A stretch of DNA of 25,508 bases from CAYVZU01 sp964455935 (GTDB lineage Bacteria > Fibrobacterota > CAYVZU01): assembly GCA_964455935.1 (NCBI GenBank), contig CAYVZU010000052.1, forward strand, positions 1-25,508, in the 5' to 3' direction. A program made the position numbers and the translations under genes. The notes beneath the pieces were generated by a model. It worked only from the letters and a program-made list of their open reading frames with translations. It was not told where the DNA came from and searched no databases. Shown here piece by piece: positions 1-6,481 of this stretch. Position 1 is the stretch's first letter; each line of letters opens with the position of its first letter.

Positions 1-42
1 TTGCGTGGCCACCACGGTTCCAATGACATTTGCGAAGATCAT
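1..42 (-). CDS. BMC-P shell vertex protein (EutN/CcmL/PduN family), N-terminal fragment
   Basis: Only the first 14 residues are inside the window, reading MIFANVIGTVVATQ, and the gene runs off the left edge. This is the conserved first beta-strand of EutN/CcmL-family pentamers, which cap the vertices of microcompartment shells. It matches in position and style the second BMC-P of this locus at 2928-3218, which starts MFFGIVIGQVVADRK. A GAAGGGA Shine-Dalgarno-like stretch lies just upstream and the start is 17 nt after the stop of the BMC-H gene, as expected for the next gene of the operon. The family call rests on very few residues plus strong context. Confidence 0.7.
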   Translation of the reverse strand, partial: MIFANVIGTVVATQ

Positions 43-59
43 GACATTCCCTTCGGGAA

Positions 60-335
60 TTATTGATTGAAGGTGCTTTTTATTTCGGATACGGGCCGCG
101 GAATAATCAGTTCCGATACCACGGTCCCCACGCGGCTGGCCGCTTCTTTGCCCGCTTCAATGGCCGAGCGTACAGCCGCAACCTCGCCCTCGATAACAAA
201 GGAAACAAGACCGCTGCCAATGCGCCGCCATTCCACCAGATCAACACTGGCCGCCTTTACGGCCGCATCCGCTCCCTCGATCAACGGCGTAAGCCCTTTT
301 GTTTCCAACATGCCGATTGCCTTTGAGTCTGCCAT
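60..335 (-). CDS. BMC-H hexameric microcompartment shell protein (PduA/CcmK-like)
   Basis: A 91-residue single-BMC-domain protein, starting MADSKAIGMLETKGL. The start at 335 is chosen because AGGAGGT lies 7 nt upstream; a longer in-frame ORF starting at 425 adds 30 residues unlike any BMC protein. Residues around 42-46 read IGSGL, the canonical pore loop of PduA-type hexamers, followed by the usual beta-strand and the helix EVAAVRSAIEAG. Family knowledge: such proteins tile the shell facets and their central pore passes small polar substrates. It lies 70 nt downstream of the aldehyde dehydrogenase and just before the second BMC-P gene. It is one of three diverged BMC-H paralogues here and the one with the most PduA-like pore. 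Confidence 0.95.
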   Translation of the reverse strand: MADSKAIGMLETKGLTPLIEGADAAVKAASVDLVEWRRIGSGLVSFVIEGEVAAVRSAIEAGKEAASRVGTVVSELIIPRPVSEIKSTFNQ

Positions 336-379
336 ATCCAACCTCCTATTGATTCTTGCCTTCGTTTTCCTGCGTGTGC

Positions 380-399
380 CACGGTCCCCCAGGACCGTG
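380..399 (-). other. Intergenic hairpin between aldehyde dehydrogenase and BMC-H
   Basis: An 8-bp perfect stem (CACGGTCC with GGACCGTG) and a 4-nt loop sit 6 nt after the aldehyde dehydrogenase stop codon. No T-run follows on the minus strand, so this is more likely an mRNA-stability or processing hairpin, or an attenuator, than a full intrinsic terminator. It could set different expression levels for the upstream enzyme and the downstream shell genes. Confidence 0.35.
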
Positions 400-405
400 T
401 CCGGT

Positions 406-1836
406 TCATACAAACCGCATCGCATTCACCGTAACAATTCTTCGTACACGCGCGAACGTGTGCGGCCTGGTGACCGCCTCGCCGGTGGGCGTGGCAATCG
501 TAAACGAGAGAGTTCCCTCTCCATCCGGAGTGCCGTTGCCCTGGTACGTTCCGCCATTGATTACAAATATGGAGCAGTTGGCTTTGCGGGCAAAGGCTGT
601 CGCCCTTTCCATGTCCTTCGTAAAAATGGACGCTGTGTGGCTGAAACCGTGTTCGGCCTCCAGCGCGCAGGCAACCGCCTCGTCGTAATTCTTCACGCGC
701 ACTACGGGAAGGAAGGGCATCAACTGCTCTTCCTGAACAAACACATGCGAGCTTCGCGTCTCGCCAAACAGCAGAGGAATAGTCTCGGGAATAGTGAGAC
801 CGATCTCTTTAGCCAACACGTTGGCATTGCGTCCCACAAAATTACGATTGAGAACAACGTGTTCACCCTTGGCCGTGAATGCCTTGGCGGCCAATTGTTC
901 GATCTGGGCCGAGGTTAGTTTTCGATTTCCCTGCTTCTCCATTTCGGCCATGAACTTCCCAAAGACGCTCTCCACAATGAAAATTTCCTTTTCCGCGGTG
1001 CAGAGCACGTTGTTGTCAAAAGCCGCGCTTTTGGTGATCCGTTCGGCGGCGCGCGCCACATCGGCGGTTTCATCGATCACAACAGGCGGATTGCCCGGAC
1101 CCGCGGCGATTACTTTTTTCCCTGCTGCCATGGCAGCCCGCACCACGGCCGGCCCTCCCGTGACCACCAGGATTCGCGTCTTTGGGTGCTGGAAAAGGGC
1201 GTTTGCGGTTTCAATCGTGGGCTCGGCCACACATGTAATCAGGTTGGCAGGCCCGCCTGCCCGGATCAGCGCAGAATTGAGCATCTTCAATGTGTAGGCC
1301 GATACATTCTTTGCGCCGGGATGGGCATTGAAAACAACGGTATTGCCGGCGGCCAGCATCATAATGGTGTTGTTGACCATGGTCTCGCTGGGATGCGTGC
1401 TTGGCAGCACCGCGCCGATCACACCATAGGGCGCATATTCCTCTATGGCCAAGCCGTTGACTCCGGACCACGATTTGGGCTCAATTTCCTCCACACCGGG
1501 CGTGGCCGTGGCCGCGAAGATATGCTTTTGAATCTTGTCCTTGTAGCGGCCCATTTGGGTTTCGTCCCACACCATGCGGGAGAGCGCCTCTTTGTTCTCG
1601 ACAATGACTTTCCTGATCTCCGCAATCAGCGCCGTGCGTTTCTGCGGGCCAAAAGCCCTGAATTCCTGGAACGCCTTGTGGGCCGCCTCGACAGCGGCGT
1701 TCATATCCGCAAAGACGCCCAGTTCGCAGCCACCCTGCGCGGTCGGAGATTTTGCCGCCGGACTGGACTGCTGAAGCGAAGCCAGGACCTGTTCCACAAC
1801 GGCCCTGATCTGCGGCTCGGAGATTGTGCCATTCAT
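406..1836 (-). CDS. CoA-acylating aldehyde dehydrogenase of the microcompartment (PduP/EutE-like)
   Basis: A 476-residue aldehyde dehydrogenase, close to the usual PduP/EutE length. Family reaction: aldehyde + CoA + NAD+ to acyl-CoA + NADH, inside the shell. Residues 1-22 form an amphipathic helix (MNGTISEPQIRAVVEQVLAS) followed by a Ser/Ala/Pro linker, the typical encapsulation peptide of BMC cargo. The nucleotide-binding region carries TGGP at 226-229 and GPGNPP near 246-251. The catalytic cysteine is Cys279 in DNNVLC. The start is supported by AGCAGGA upstream. It lies between BMC-H genes, and PduL in the same operon would take its acyl-CoA. The aldehyde (propionaldehyde, acetaldehyde or lactaldehyde) cannot be told from sequence alone. 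Confidence 0.95.
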   Translation of the reverse strand: MNGTISEPQIRAVVEQVLASLQQSSPAAKSPTAQGGCELGVFADMNAAVEAAHKAFQEFRAFGPQKRTALIAEIRKVIVENKEALSRMVWDETQMGRYKDKIQKHIFAATATPGVEEIEPKSWSGVNGLAIEEYAPYGVIGAVLPSTHPSETMVNNTIMMLAAGNTVVFNAHPGAKNVSAYTLKMLNSALIRAGGPANLITCVAEPTIETANALFQHPKTRILVVTGGPAVVRAAMAAGKKVIAAGPGNPPVVIDETADVARAAERITKSAAFDNNVLCTAEKEIFIVESVFGKFMAEMEKQGNRKLTSAQIEQLAAKAFTAKGEHVVLNRNFVGRNANVLAKEIGLTIPETIPLLFGETRSSHVFVQEEQLMPFLPVVRVKNYDEAVACALEAEHGFSHTASIFTKDMERATAFARKANCSIFVINGGTYQGNGTPDGEGTLSFTIATPTGEAVTRPHTFARVRRIVTVNAMRFV

Positions 1837-1888
1837 AGAATTTTCCTGCTAAAGCCGTTTGCTCGCCTTGGCCAAGGTTACGGCGGGT

Positions 1889-2176
1889 TTACTTTCCTTT
1901 TCCTTCTCCAAAGGGAAACACCGGCGCCAGCTTGTCGGAAGGCCGGGGAATCACGGTGCTGCCGGCGACCTTGCCCACCTGGGCGGCCGCCGCAAGGGCC
2001 GCTTCAACAGCGGCTTTGACGGCCGCAACATCGCCCCGGATGAACACGCTTACTTTTCCCGCGCCGGTTTGGCTGTTGTTTGAGATCTTCACATTGGCCG
2101 CCTTCACGGCGGCATCGGCGGCCTGAATTGCGGTGGCCAGGCCTATGGTTTCTACTATTCCTAATGCTTCTTGCAT
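1889..2176 (-). CDS. BMC-H hexameric microcompartment shell protein
   Basis: A 95-residue BMC-domain protein starting MQEALGIVETIGLATAIQAA. AAGGAGA 7 nt upstream supports the start. The pore loop reads QTGAGK instead of the PduA-type IGSGL, and the strand before it is polar (KISNNS), so this hexamer probably has a different pore chemistry from the paralogue at 60-335. The C-terminus has an added tail rich in Gly and Lys (FPFGEGKGK). It lies between another BMC-H gene and the aldehyde dehydrogenase, 52 nt before the latter. The family is certain; the substrate passed by the pore is unknown. Confidence 0.95.
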   Translation of the reverse strand: MQEALGIVETIGLATAIQAADAAVKAANVKISNNSQTGAGKVSVFIRGDVAAVKAAVEAALAAAAQVGKVAGSTVIPRPSDKLAPVFPFGEGKGK

Positions 2177-2228
2177 TGTCGTCTCCTTGGCTATTTGTAA
2201 CTGCTCAAGTCCCAGAAGAGGAGAATAA

Positions 2229-2321
2229 CCACAGAGTCACAGAGTGTATGGAGAAGAATAGTTTCTTGAGAAAAGCTTTGCCCCATGACCCTCTTCCTCT
2301 GTGAACTCTGTGCCTCCGTGG
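2229..2321. repeat. ~93 bp palindromic (terminal inverted repeat) element inside the BMC operon
   Basis: The left end CCACAGAGTCACAGAG (2229-2244) is matched in reverse complement by CTCTGTGCCTCCGTGG (2306-2321), 14 of 16 positions. The spacer has no coding look. This fills most of the 158-nt gap between two BMC-H genes that are otherwise tightly spaced. The form is that of a short non-autonomous palindromic repeat, and the end motif resembles repeats I have seen scattered in other genomes; that last point is recollection. Confidence 0.6.
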
Positions 2322-2334
2322 TGAGTAATTATGG

Positions 2335-2613
2335 CTATTTCTTAATGCCCAGCATTGCGAAAACATCGTCATGGGCCGAAGGAATTACATTGGCGCACAC
2401 AAGCTCGCTAACCCGGGCTGCGGCTTCGGCGCCGGCTTCCACGGATGACTTAACCGCCCCAACCTCGCCCCGGACAATGGCCGTGACATAACCGGCGCCA
2501 ATGCCGACCTTGGATACAAAATCAACCTGCGCGGCCTTGATCATGGCATCAATGGCCAGTACATTTCCTGCATTTCCTTTTGTCTCAATGAACCCAAGCG
2601 CGACTTTCGCCAT
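2335..2613 (-). CDS. BMC-H hexameric microcompartment shell protein
   Basis: A 92-residue BMC-domain protein (MAKVALGFIETKGNAGNVLA) with AAGGAGG 7 nt upstream. The pore loop reads GIGAGY and is followed by the conserved strand VTAIVRGEV and helix AVKSSVEAG. The C-terminus (SAHDDVFAMLGIKK) is typical of PduA/PduJ-like tails. It starts 19 nt after the stop of the small EutQ-like gene and is the first BMC-H of the operon, so it is likely a major facet protein. Three different BMC-H pores in one locus suggest mixed shell facets. Confidence 0.95.
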   Translation of the reverse strand: MAKVALGFIETKGNAGNVLAIDAMIKAAQVDFVSKVGIGAGYVTAIVRGEVGAVKSSVEAGAEAAARVSELVCANVIPSAHDDVFAMLGIKK

Positions 2614-2632
2614 GCTTGCCTCCTTTTGGTTT

Positions 2633-2926
2633 TCAGTTCTCGTATAAAATCGTGATATTCTTCTTGCGAATCAGGTCCCTGGCGCGCGGAGTCAGGATGG
2701 TTCCTTGCGGGACCAGAATTTCTCGCGTAAGTTCGTGCAGCGTAAGCATATCCCGCTCGGTGATCAGGGGCGTTTTGTACTTGCTCATATCAATTCGCGC
2801 GACTCCCGTAAGCGGCTGAGCCGCCGATGCCGACCCGGCTTCGATGATTGGCGCCCCCGGGTTCCCAAGCTGGCGCAGAACCTCCCGCGTTACCATTTCC
2901 ACAATCCGCTCGATATTGACATCCAT
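2633..2926 (-). CDS. Small BMC-associated protein, EutQ/EutT-N-terminus-like, unknown function
   Basis: A 97-residue protein that I do not assign to a named family with certainty. The start at 2926 is chosen because it follows the BMC-P stop codon by one base (TGA-A-ATG); a longer ORF from 2992 would overlap that gene. Residues 1-20 (MDVNIERIVEMVTREVLRQL) form an amphipathic helix like the encapsulation peptides of PduP and PduL in this operon. After a Gly/Ala/Ser-rich linker comes a conserved-looking module, including LITERDMLTL and then ILTPRARDLIRKKNI. This resembles the start of EutQ and of EutT-type cobalamin adenosyltransferases (I-x-T-P-x-A-R-x-x-x motif) but lacks their catalytic domains. 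It could be a core scaffold or adaptor protein. Function is inferred only from context. Confidence 0.85.
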   Translation of the reverse strand: MDVNIERIVEMVTREVLRQLGNPGAPIIEAGSASAAQPLTGVARIDMSKYKTPLITERDMLTLHELTREILVPQGTILTPRARDLIRKKNITILYEN

Positions 2927-2927
2927 T

Positions 2928-3218
2928 TCAGTCCCGCGAGTAAAGATCCTTGCCGGCTCTGGAAATACGTTCCACAATTGCGACAATAGCATTATCCGTA
3001 CACGTGCCCTTGGTCCGCGCAGTCAGCCGCGCGGAAGAAGAACCACATGTGAGCACGAGGTCGCCGTTTCTTGCCGACACGGCATCGACGGCCACGATTG
3101 TCCTCTTCGTCTCATTTAGTTGATCGTCGAGTTGCCGAATCACCAAAAGCCGGCACGATTCGAGATTGCCCTCTTTTCTATCCGCGACAACCTGTCCGAT
3201 TACAATTCCAAAAAACAT
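2928..3218 (-). CDS. BMC-P shell vertex protein (EutN/CcmL/PduN family)
   Basis: A 96-residue protein starting MFFGIVIGQVVADRK, the hallmark first strand of EutN/CcmL pentamers, followed by LLVIRQLDD and the VAVDAVSARNGDLVLTCGSSSAR core, where the G-x-x-V-x-x-x-x-G-S-S-A-R segment is diagnostic. The start at 3218 lies one base after the pduL stop (TAA-C-ATG); a longer frame from 3329 runs into pduL. Family role: five copies close the vertices of the shell. The C-terminal tail (RISRAGKDLYSRD) is slightly long. It is translated in a near-overlapping chain with pduL upstream and the small EutQ-like gene downstream. Confidence 0.95.
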   Translation of the reverse strand: MFFGIVIGQVVADRKEGNLESCRLLVIRQLDDQLNETKRTIVAVDAVSARNGDLVLTCGSSSARLTARTKGTCTDNAIVAIVERISRAGKDLYSRD

Positions 3219-3219
3219 G

Positions 3220-3960
3220 TTAGGCCTTTCCCATAAAAACCGCCTGCTGATTGCAGGCCACATGCGCGGCATTGGCATCATCGGTATCCAAATGGAGCTG
3301 AAGCTTCCACGTATCATTGGTGCGCACAAGGGTTTGCTCGAAAACAGTGCTTTTAATTCCAGGGAGTTTCACGCTGATGTAATCACCCTGCTTTACGCCA
3401 AATGCGGCCGCATCCGCCGAGGTCATATGAACATGCCGGTTCGCGATAATCGCGCCTTCCTTCAGCACCAGGGTTCCCTTGGGACCCACAAGCGTGATTG
3501 GAGCGGCACCGCTCAGGTTGCCCGAATCGCGCACAGGCGGACGAAGGCCAAGCGCCACGGCGTCGGTGAACGAAATCTCGACCTGGTCGTATTTGCGGAA
3601 CGGGCCCAGAATGCGGACATTCTCGATTGTGCGCATCTTGGGTCCCGCAATGAGACAGGTCTGGATGGCGGCGAATTCGCCGGGCTGATAAAGGTCGCGA
3701 TATTTCTCCATTTTCGCGTCCGCGCCGAAGAGCAAGTGAAAGGACTCCTGCCGCAGATGAATATGACGATTCGAGACGCCCAACGGTATCGATCGGGCAT
3801 CTGGTGCCGCGGTGATATCCGGTCCCTGCAGGGCGCGAACGACTTCCTTCACAACCGCATCAATCAGATCAGACCCGCCTGCAGGCGTAGTCCCGGCAGT
3901 GCGAACCTGGCACGCGCCGCATTCCTGGCAAAACTGCGAGCAGCCTTGGGAAAAAATCAT
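3220..3960 (-). CDS. pduL: PduL-type phosphate acyltransferase (phosphotransacylase) with N-terminal Cys cluster
   Basis: A 246-residue PduL. Family reaction: acyl-CoA + phosphate to acyl-phosphate + CoA, recycling CoA in the microcompartment lumen. Two copies of the PduL metal-binding signature are present: RHIHL at 65-69 and RHVHM at 175-179. The conserved HLDTDDANAA segment is at 223-232, so the usual zinc-binding histidines look intact. Residues 28-45 (GGSDLIDAVVKEVVRALQ) resemble an encapsulation helix. Before it lies an unusual Cys cluster at 7, 11, 14 and 17 (CX3CX2CX2C), which could bind zinc or an Fe-S centre. It is the first gene of the operon. No good SD is visible at the ATG, and the promoter is very close, so translation may be nearly leaderless. 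Confidence 0.93.
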   Translation of the reverse strand: MIFSQGCSQFCQECGACQVRTAGTTPAGGSDLIDAVVKEVVRALQGPDITAAPDARSIPLGVSNRHIHLRQESFHLLFGADAKMEKYRDLYQPGEFAAIQTCLIAGPKMRTIENVRILGPFRKYDQVEISFTDAVALGLRPPVRDSGNLSGAAPITLVGPKGTLVLKEGAIIANRHVHMTSADAAAFGVKQGDYISVKLPGIKSTVFEQTLVRTNDTWKLQLHLDTDDANAAHVACNQQAVFMGKA

Positions 3961-3970
3961 CCTGCCAGCA

Positions 3971-3999
3971 AGTATATCATATTATGTCATTTATGTCAA
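3971..3999 (-). promoter_or_regulatory. Sigma70-type promoter of the BMC operon
   Basis: On the minus strand TTGACA (3999-3994) and TATACT (3976-3971) are separated by exactly 17 nt, a near-perfect housekeeping promoter. The -10 box ends only 10 nt before the pduL ATG, so the leader would be about 4-6 nt. The spacer contains a tandem repeat (TGACATAA twice, one base apart) that overlaps the -35 box and could be an operator half-site pair. Confidence 0.65.
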
Positions 4000-4020
4000 C
4001 AGATATCAGATTGCGTGATT

Positions 4021-4268
4021 GAAAAATGCGCCTTATGAAAAATTGCCGGGTATTGCGAAGCACCGGGCGGCCAAAATGTCCTATATCATAGGTTCGGCCA
4101 AAAAGCGCCGGTAAAAACCGGTATAGCGCATCGGCTGAAGCGTTGACCGGGGACCTGCAGGCGGGCCAACGAGCTCCGAAATCAATTTTCCCGGCGCCGA
4201 CCTTGTCCTCCGAGGGGGAAGGCAAAATAGCAGACCGCGCTAAATGTCGCAGGTCCAAGTGCCCCTGG
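4021..4268. other. Non-coding gap between pduL promoter and the secreted-protein gene
   Basis: This stretch between the BMC operon and the gene ending at 4269 has no credible ORF. The only structure seen is the hairpin at 4105-4129. The rest shows no recognisable repeat or RNA gene. Confidence 0.5.
4100..4129 (-). terminator. Candidate intrinsic terminator of the secreted-protein gene
   Basis: CCGGT and ACCGG pair around an AAAA loop (4108-4121), extended with a bulge by outer GCG/CGC bases. On the minus strand the stem is followed by TTTTT (4104-4100). It lies about 140 nt after the stop at 4269 and would separate that gene from the BMC operon. The stem is short and bulged. Confidence 0.4.
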
Positions 4269-6071
4269 TTATTGGCCGTCTGGTGCAAACAGCAGGTATT
4301 TTCCGTTCGACGTAACTGTAAGGAAAATGCCGGAACCGATTCGGTATCGGTGAACTTTGTTGTTTGCATCCCCGAGTTTGGGCAAATACCGGCCCTGTAT
4401 ATCATAAATTACAGCATCGCTCATCTGTGGTACCTCGGATCCTAATACGGATTTCCAGGCTGGGCCAACTATCTTGCTGGAAGCAGACACCACTACATTG
4501 CCCGCATGTGTTCGGTTGACGGTCACAGCATAATCGCCATTGCCCAGATTACGAGTCGTATAGCCTTCGGCATTCAAATCGGTACGCAGCGAAATTGCCG
4601 TGCCACCAACCGTTACTGTTGAGGGCAAGAAAGCAAGGCGCAGAATTTCTATCCCATTGCTGTCCGATGGGGTATAATTGACCTGTGTCGCTGAATAGGT
4701 GACGCTTTTAATTACGCTCTTTGAATAAAGAATGTGATTTTCACGAGGCGGGGCCCATTCGGGAAATGCCGAAAAAATATAATAGAACATTGATGTGGCC
4801 TCGCCGTAGCAGTCGCTGAACCACCAACCCACCTCATCGGAATTGCCGTCCTTTGCCATACCGTGGTCGTCAACCATATAGGTCCAGTAGTTCGCTGCTC
4901 GACGCGCTATGTCTTTATGGGTCGCATTGCCCGACCATTTATACCATAACGCATATTCGGCTGCGAGGCGAGCGGTCTGATATCCCATCTGCAGTTTGTA
5001 GCAAACTTGCTCCGCAGGCACATGTGCACCGTATTGGATGAACGGATCGGGACACGTACAAGACATGTTGTCTTCTGTCCATTGAAGGAGCCGAGGTATG
5101 TTGGTTGAGAAATTGGGGTCGACCGATGGATTGTCAAGCAGATACAAACAGGCATTACTCTTGGTGGTATTGCTGAGGTTTCCGGTGCCTTTGATGTAAT
5201 TGTCACCATGGGCGTCAACCCACTTCCCGTTGGCCATGGGGTATTGCAGAAGCCACGCTTTGAGATTTGTGCGCGCCGTCCGGTACCCGGAGACATTGCC
5301 CACGTTGGCGGCAATCAATTCATCAAAGAGCTCCATGGCCTGAAAAAAGTTGGATGTGTATTCGGAGATCACCGTCCCGTTGGAGGAATTGACTACATAT
5401 GGCCAAGGCGAAACGCTTGCAGTGCCGGTGCCCATTTTGCTTACAAGAGTGTTTGCCACATTGACTGCGGCGTCGCGGAAATTGGTGTTGCCGTTATATA
5501 GGTAGATTTTGAAATATGCATAGGCCATGTCCGCAGCCTGGTCGACGTGCACCTCATTGTTGGGCCATGTCCCATTATTGCCTGAGGGCGTGCTGAAGCC
5601 ATTGAAGACCGTCTCGCCCGCATCGGCGGTGGTCACGGGCATATTGGGCCAGTTGGCGGTTGATGATGTGGTCGATGTGGATCGCGCATATTCGGCGAAA
5701 GCGATGATGTTGTTCAGCGCGGCTGATTTCCCGGTATACGCGTAATATGCGAGTGCCGACCGGACCAGGACCGGCACTTTCTCTCCTACATCATTGGTCC
5801 AACGATCGGGCGAATTCATGTTGTTGTCTCTGAATCCACAATAGAAGTAGTACATCTGTTTTCCGTTGTAGCTCGCGGGCTGCCGAAGCCAACACGACCA
5901 GCAACTGTCGAGCATTCTGTCGTACGCAAATTCTTCGGGGATGGTTCGAGGAAGCAATTTGCTTTGAGCATCGAGACGAACGCTGCCATAGCCCAGGTTC
6001 TGCGAAAAGCCGGTGGCACACAACGCTACCACACACAATAAAGCATTGGGAAAATATCGCTTAAGCACCAT
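4269..6071 (-). CDS. Secreted alpha/alpha-toroid glycoside-hydrolase-like protein with C-terminal sorting tail
   Basis: A 600-residue protein. Residues 1-23 are a signal peptide (basic start, hydrophobic core, end near GFSQ). Residues about 50-460 alternate helices rich in Trp, Tyr and Ala (e.g. VLVRSALAYYAYTGK, AYFKIYLYNGN, RLAAEYALWYKWSGN), the look of the (alpha/alpha)-barrel of carbohydrate-active enzymes such as unsaturated glucuronyl hydrolases, lyases or epimerases. I cannot name the family or catalytic residues. A beta-rich module follows (about 470-550). The last ~48 residues hold VIYDIQGRYLP and GSGIFLTV, resembling type-IX secretion sorting tails of FCB bacteria. AGGAGT 5 nt before the ATG supports the start. 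A role in outer-surface polysaccharide breakdown, possibly feeding the BMC, is inference. Confidence 0.75.
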   Translation of the reverse strand: MVLKRYFPNALLCVVALCATGFSQNLGYGSVRLDAQSKLLPRTIPEEFAYDRMLDSCWSCWLRQPASYNGKQMYYFYCGFRDNNMNSPDRWTNDVGEKVPVLVRSALAYYAYTGKSAALNNIIAFAEYARSTSTTSSTANWPNMPVTTADAGETVFNGFSTPSGNNGTWPNNEVHVDQAADMAYAYFKIYLYNGNTNFRDAAVNVANTLVSKMGTGTASVSPWPYVVNSSNGTVISEYTSNFFQAMELFDELIAANVGNVSGYRTARTNLKAWLLQYPMANGKWVDAHGDNYIKGTGNLSNTTKSNACLYLLDNPSVDPNFSTNIPRLLQWTEDNMSCTCPDPFIQYGAHVPAEQVCYKLQMGYQTARLAAEYALWYKWSGNATHKDIARRAANYWTYMVDDHGMAKDGNSDEVGWWFSDCYGEATSMFYYIFSAFPEWAPPRENHILYSKSVIKSVTYSATQVNYTPSDSNGIEILRLAFLPSTVTVGGTAISLRTDLNAEGYTTRNLGNGDYAVTVNRTHAGNVVVSASSKIVGPAWKSVLGSEVPQMSDAVIYDIQGRYLPKLGDANNKVHRYRIGSGIFLTVTSNGKYLLFAPDGQ

Positions 6072-6312
6072 AGAAGACTCCTGAGGTTAAGGTAAAACGG
6101 CCGCTAATTCTTGCCCTGCAAAGACACCAACATAGCAAAGGCATACATCCGTGCTATAGCCTCGCTACCTCAAACAATTTGTTTCTACAAAAGGTGGCCT
6201 CATACTTTAGCAGGTATTAAGGTGATCAATTGGGCAGATGAAGTCAACAATTTTTTTAATATCCACAGGGCCCCCAGTTCAATTTAGAAGTGCAACATCA
6301 GGAGGTATCTTG
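6072..6312. other. Intergenic region upstream of the secreted-protein gene
   Basis: This is the first part of a 410-nt gap that continues into the repeat at 6317-6470. It must hold the promoter of the secreted-protein gene; TTGACT occurs on the minus strand near 6245 but no well-spaced -10 box goes with it. No RNA gene or other ORF is seen except the small plus-strand ORF starting at its right end. Confidence 0.4.
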
Positions 6313-6393
6313 ATGATGGCTTTTGGTCTTCCACGCATGCACGAGAAACTGGGAAAGGCGTTGCTCCTGACACCTTTCAGTTTCCGGTTCTGA
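6313..6393 (+). CDS. Possible 26-residue small ORF starting just before the direct repeat
   Basis: A perfect AGGAGGT (6300-6306) lies 6 nt before two tandem ATGs, and the frame runs 26 codons (MMAFGLPRMHEKLGKALLLT, then PFSFRF) to TGA. The second half lies in a repeated element whose other copy near 7800 keeps the same frame (HGKLGKALLLTPFSFRC) but has no start or SD. It may be a real leader peptide or a chance frame in a repeat. Confidence 0.2.
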   Translation: MMAFGLPRMHEKLGKALLLTPFSFRF

Positions 6394-6470
6394 TGCCGAA
6401 TCCGCAACGACAACGTGTCGGTGTGTTTTGAAGCTGGAAGGCAAGAAGGGCAAACTGTCCGGGGGACAGT
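6317..6470 (+). repeat. ~154 bp direct repeat, copy A
   Basis: Matches copy B at 7786-7937 at most positions over the whole length, with small indels near the left end. It ends in the hairpin ACTGTCC-GGG-GGACAGT (6454-6470). It lies 11 nt after (3' of) the URO-D-like gene; copy B lies upstream of that gene, in the same orientation. No transposase lies between the copies. Confidence 0.85.
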
Positions 6471-6481
6471 GGGAAATGCCA

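Noticed and set aside
67..918. Long plus-strand frame opposite the aldehyde dehydrogenase and BMC-H genes
   Set aside because: It overlaps two certain minus-strand genes for almost its whole length, has no domain sense and low-complexity content typical of antisense shadows.
3166..4038. 290-codon plus-strand frame over pduL and BMC-P
   Set aside because: Antisense to pduL whose motifs and frame are secure; no recognisable fold or SD.
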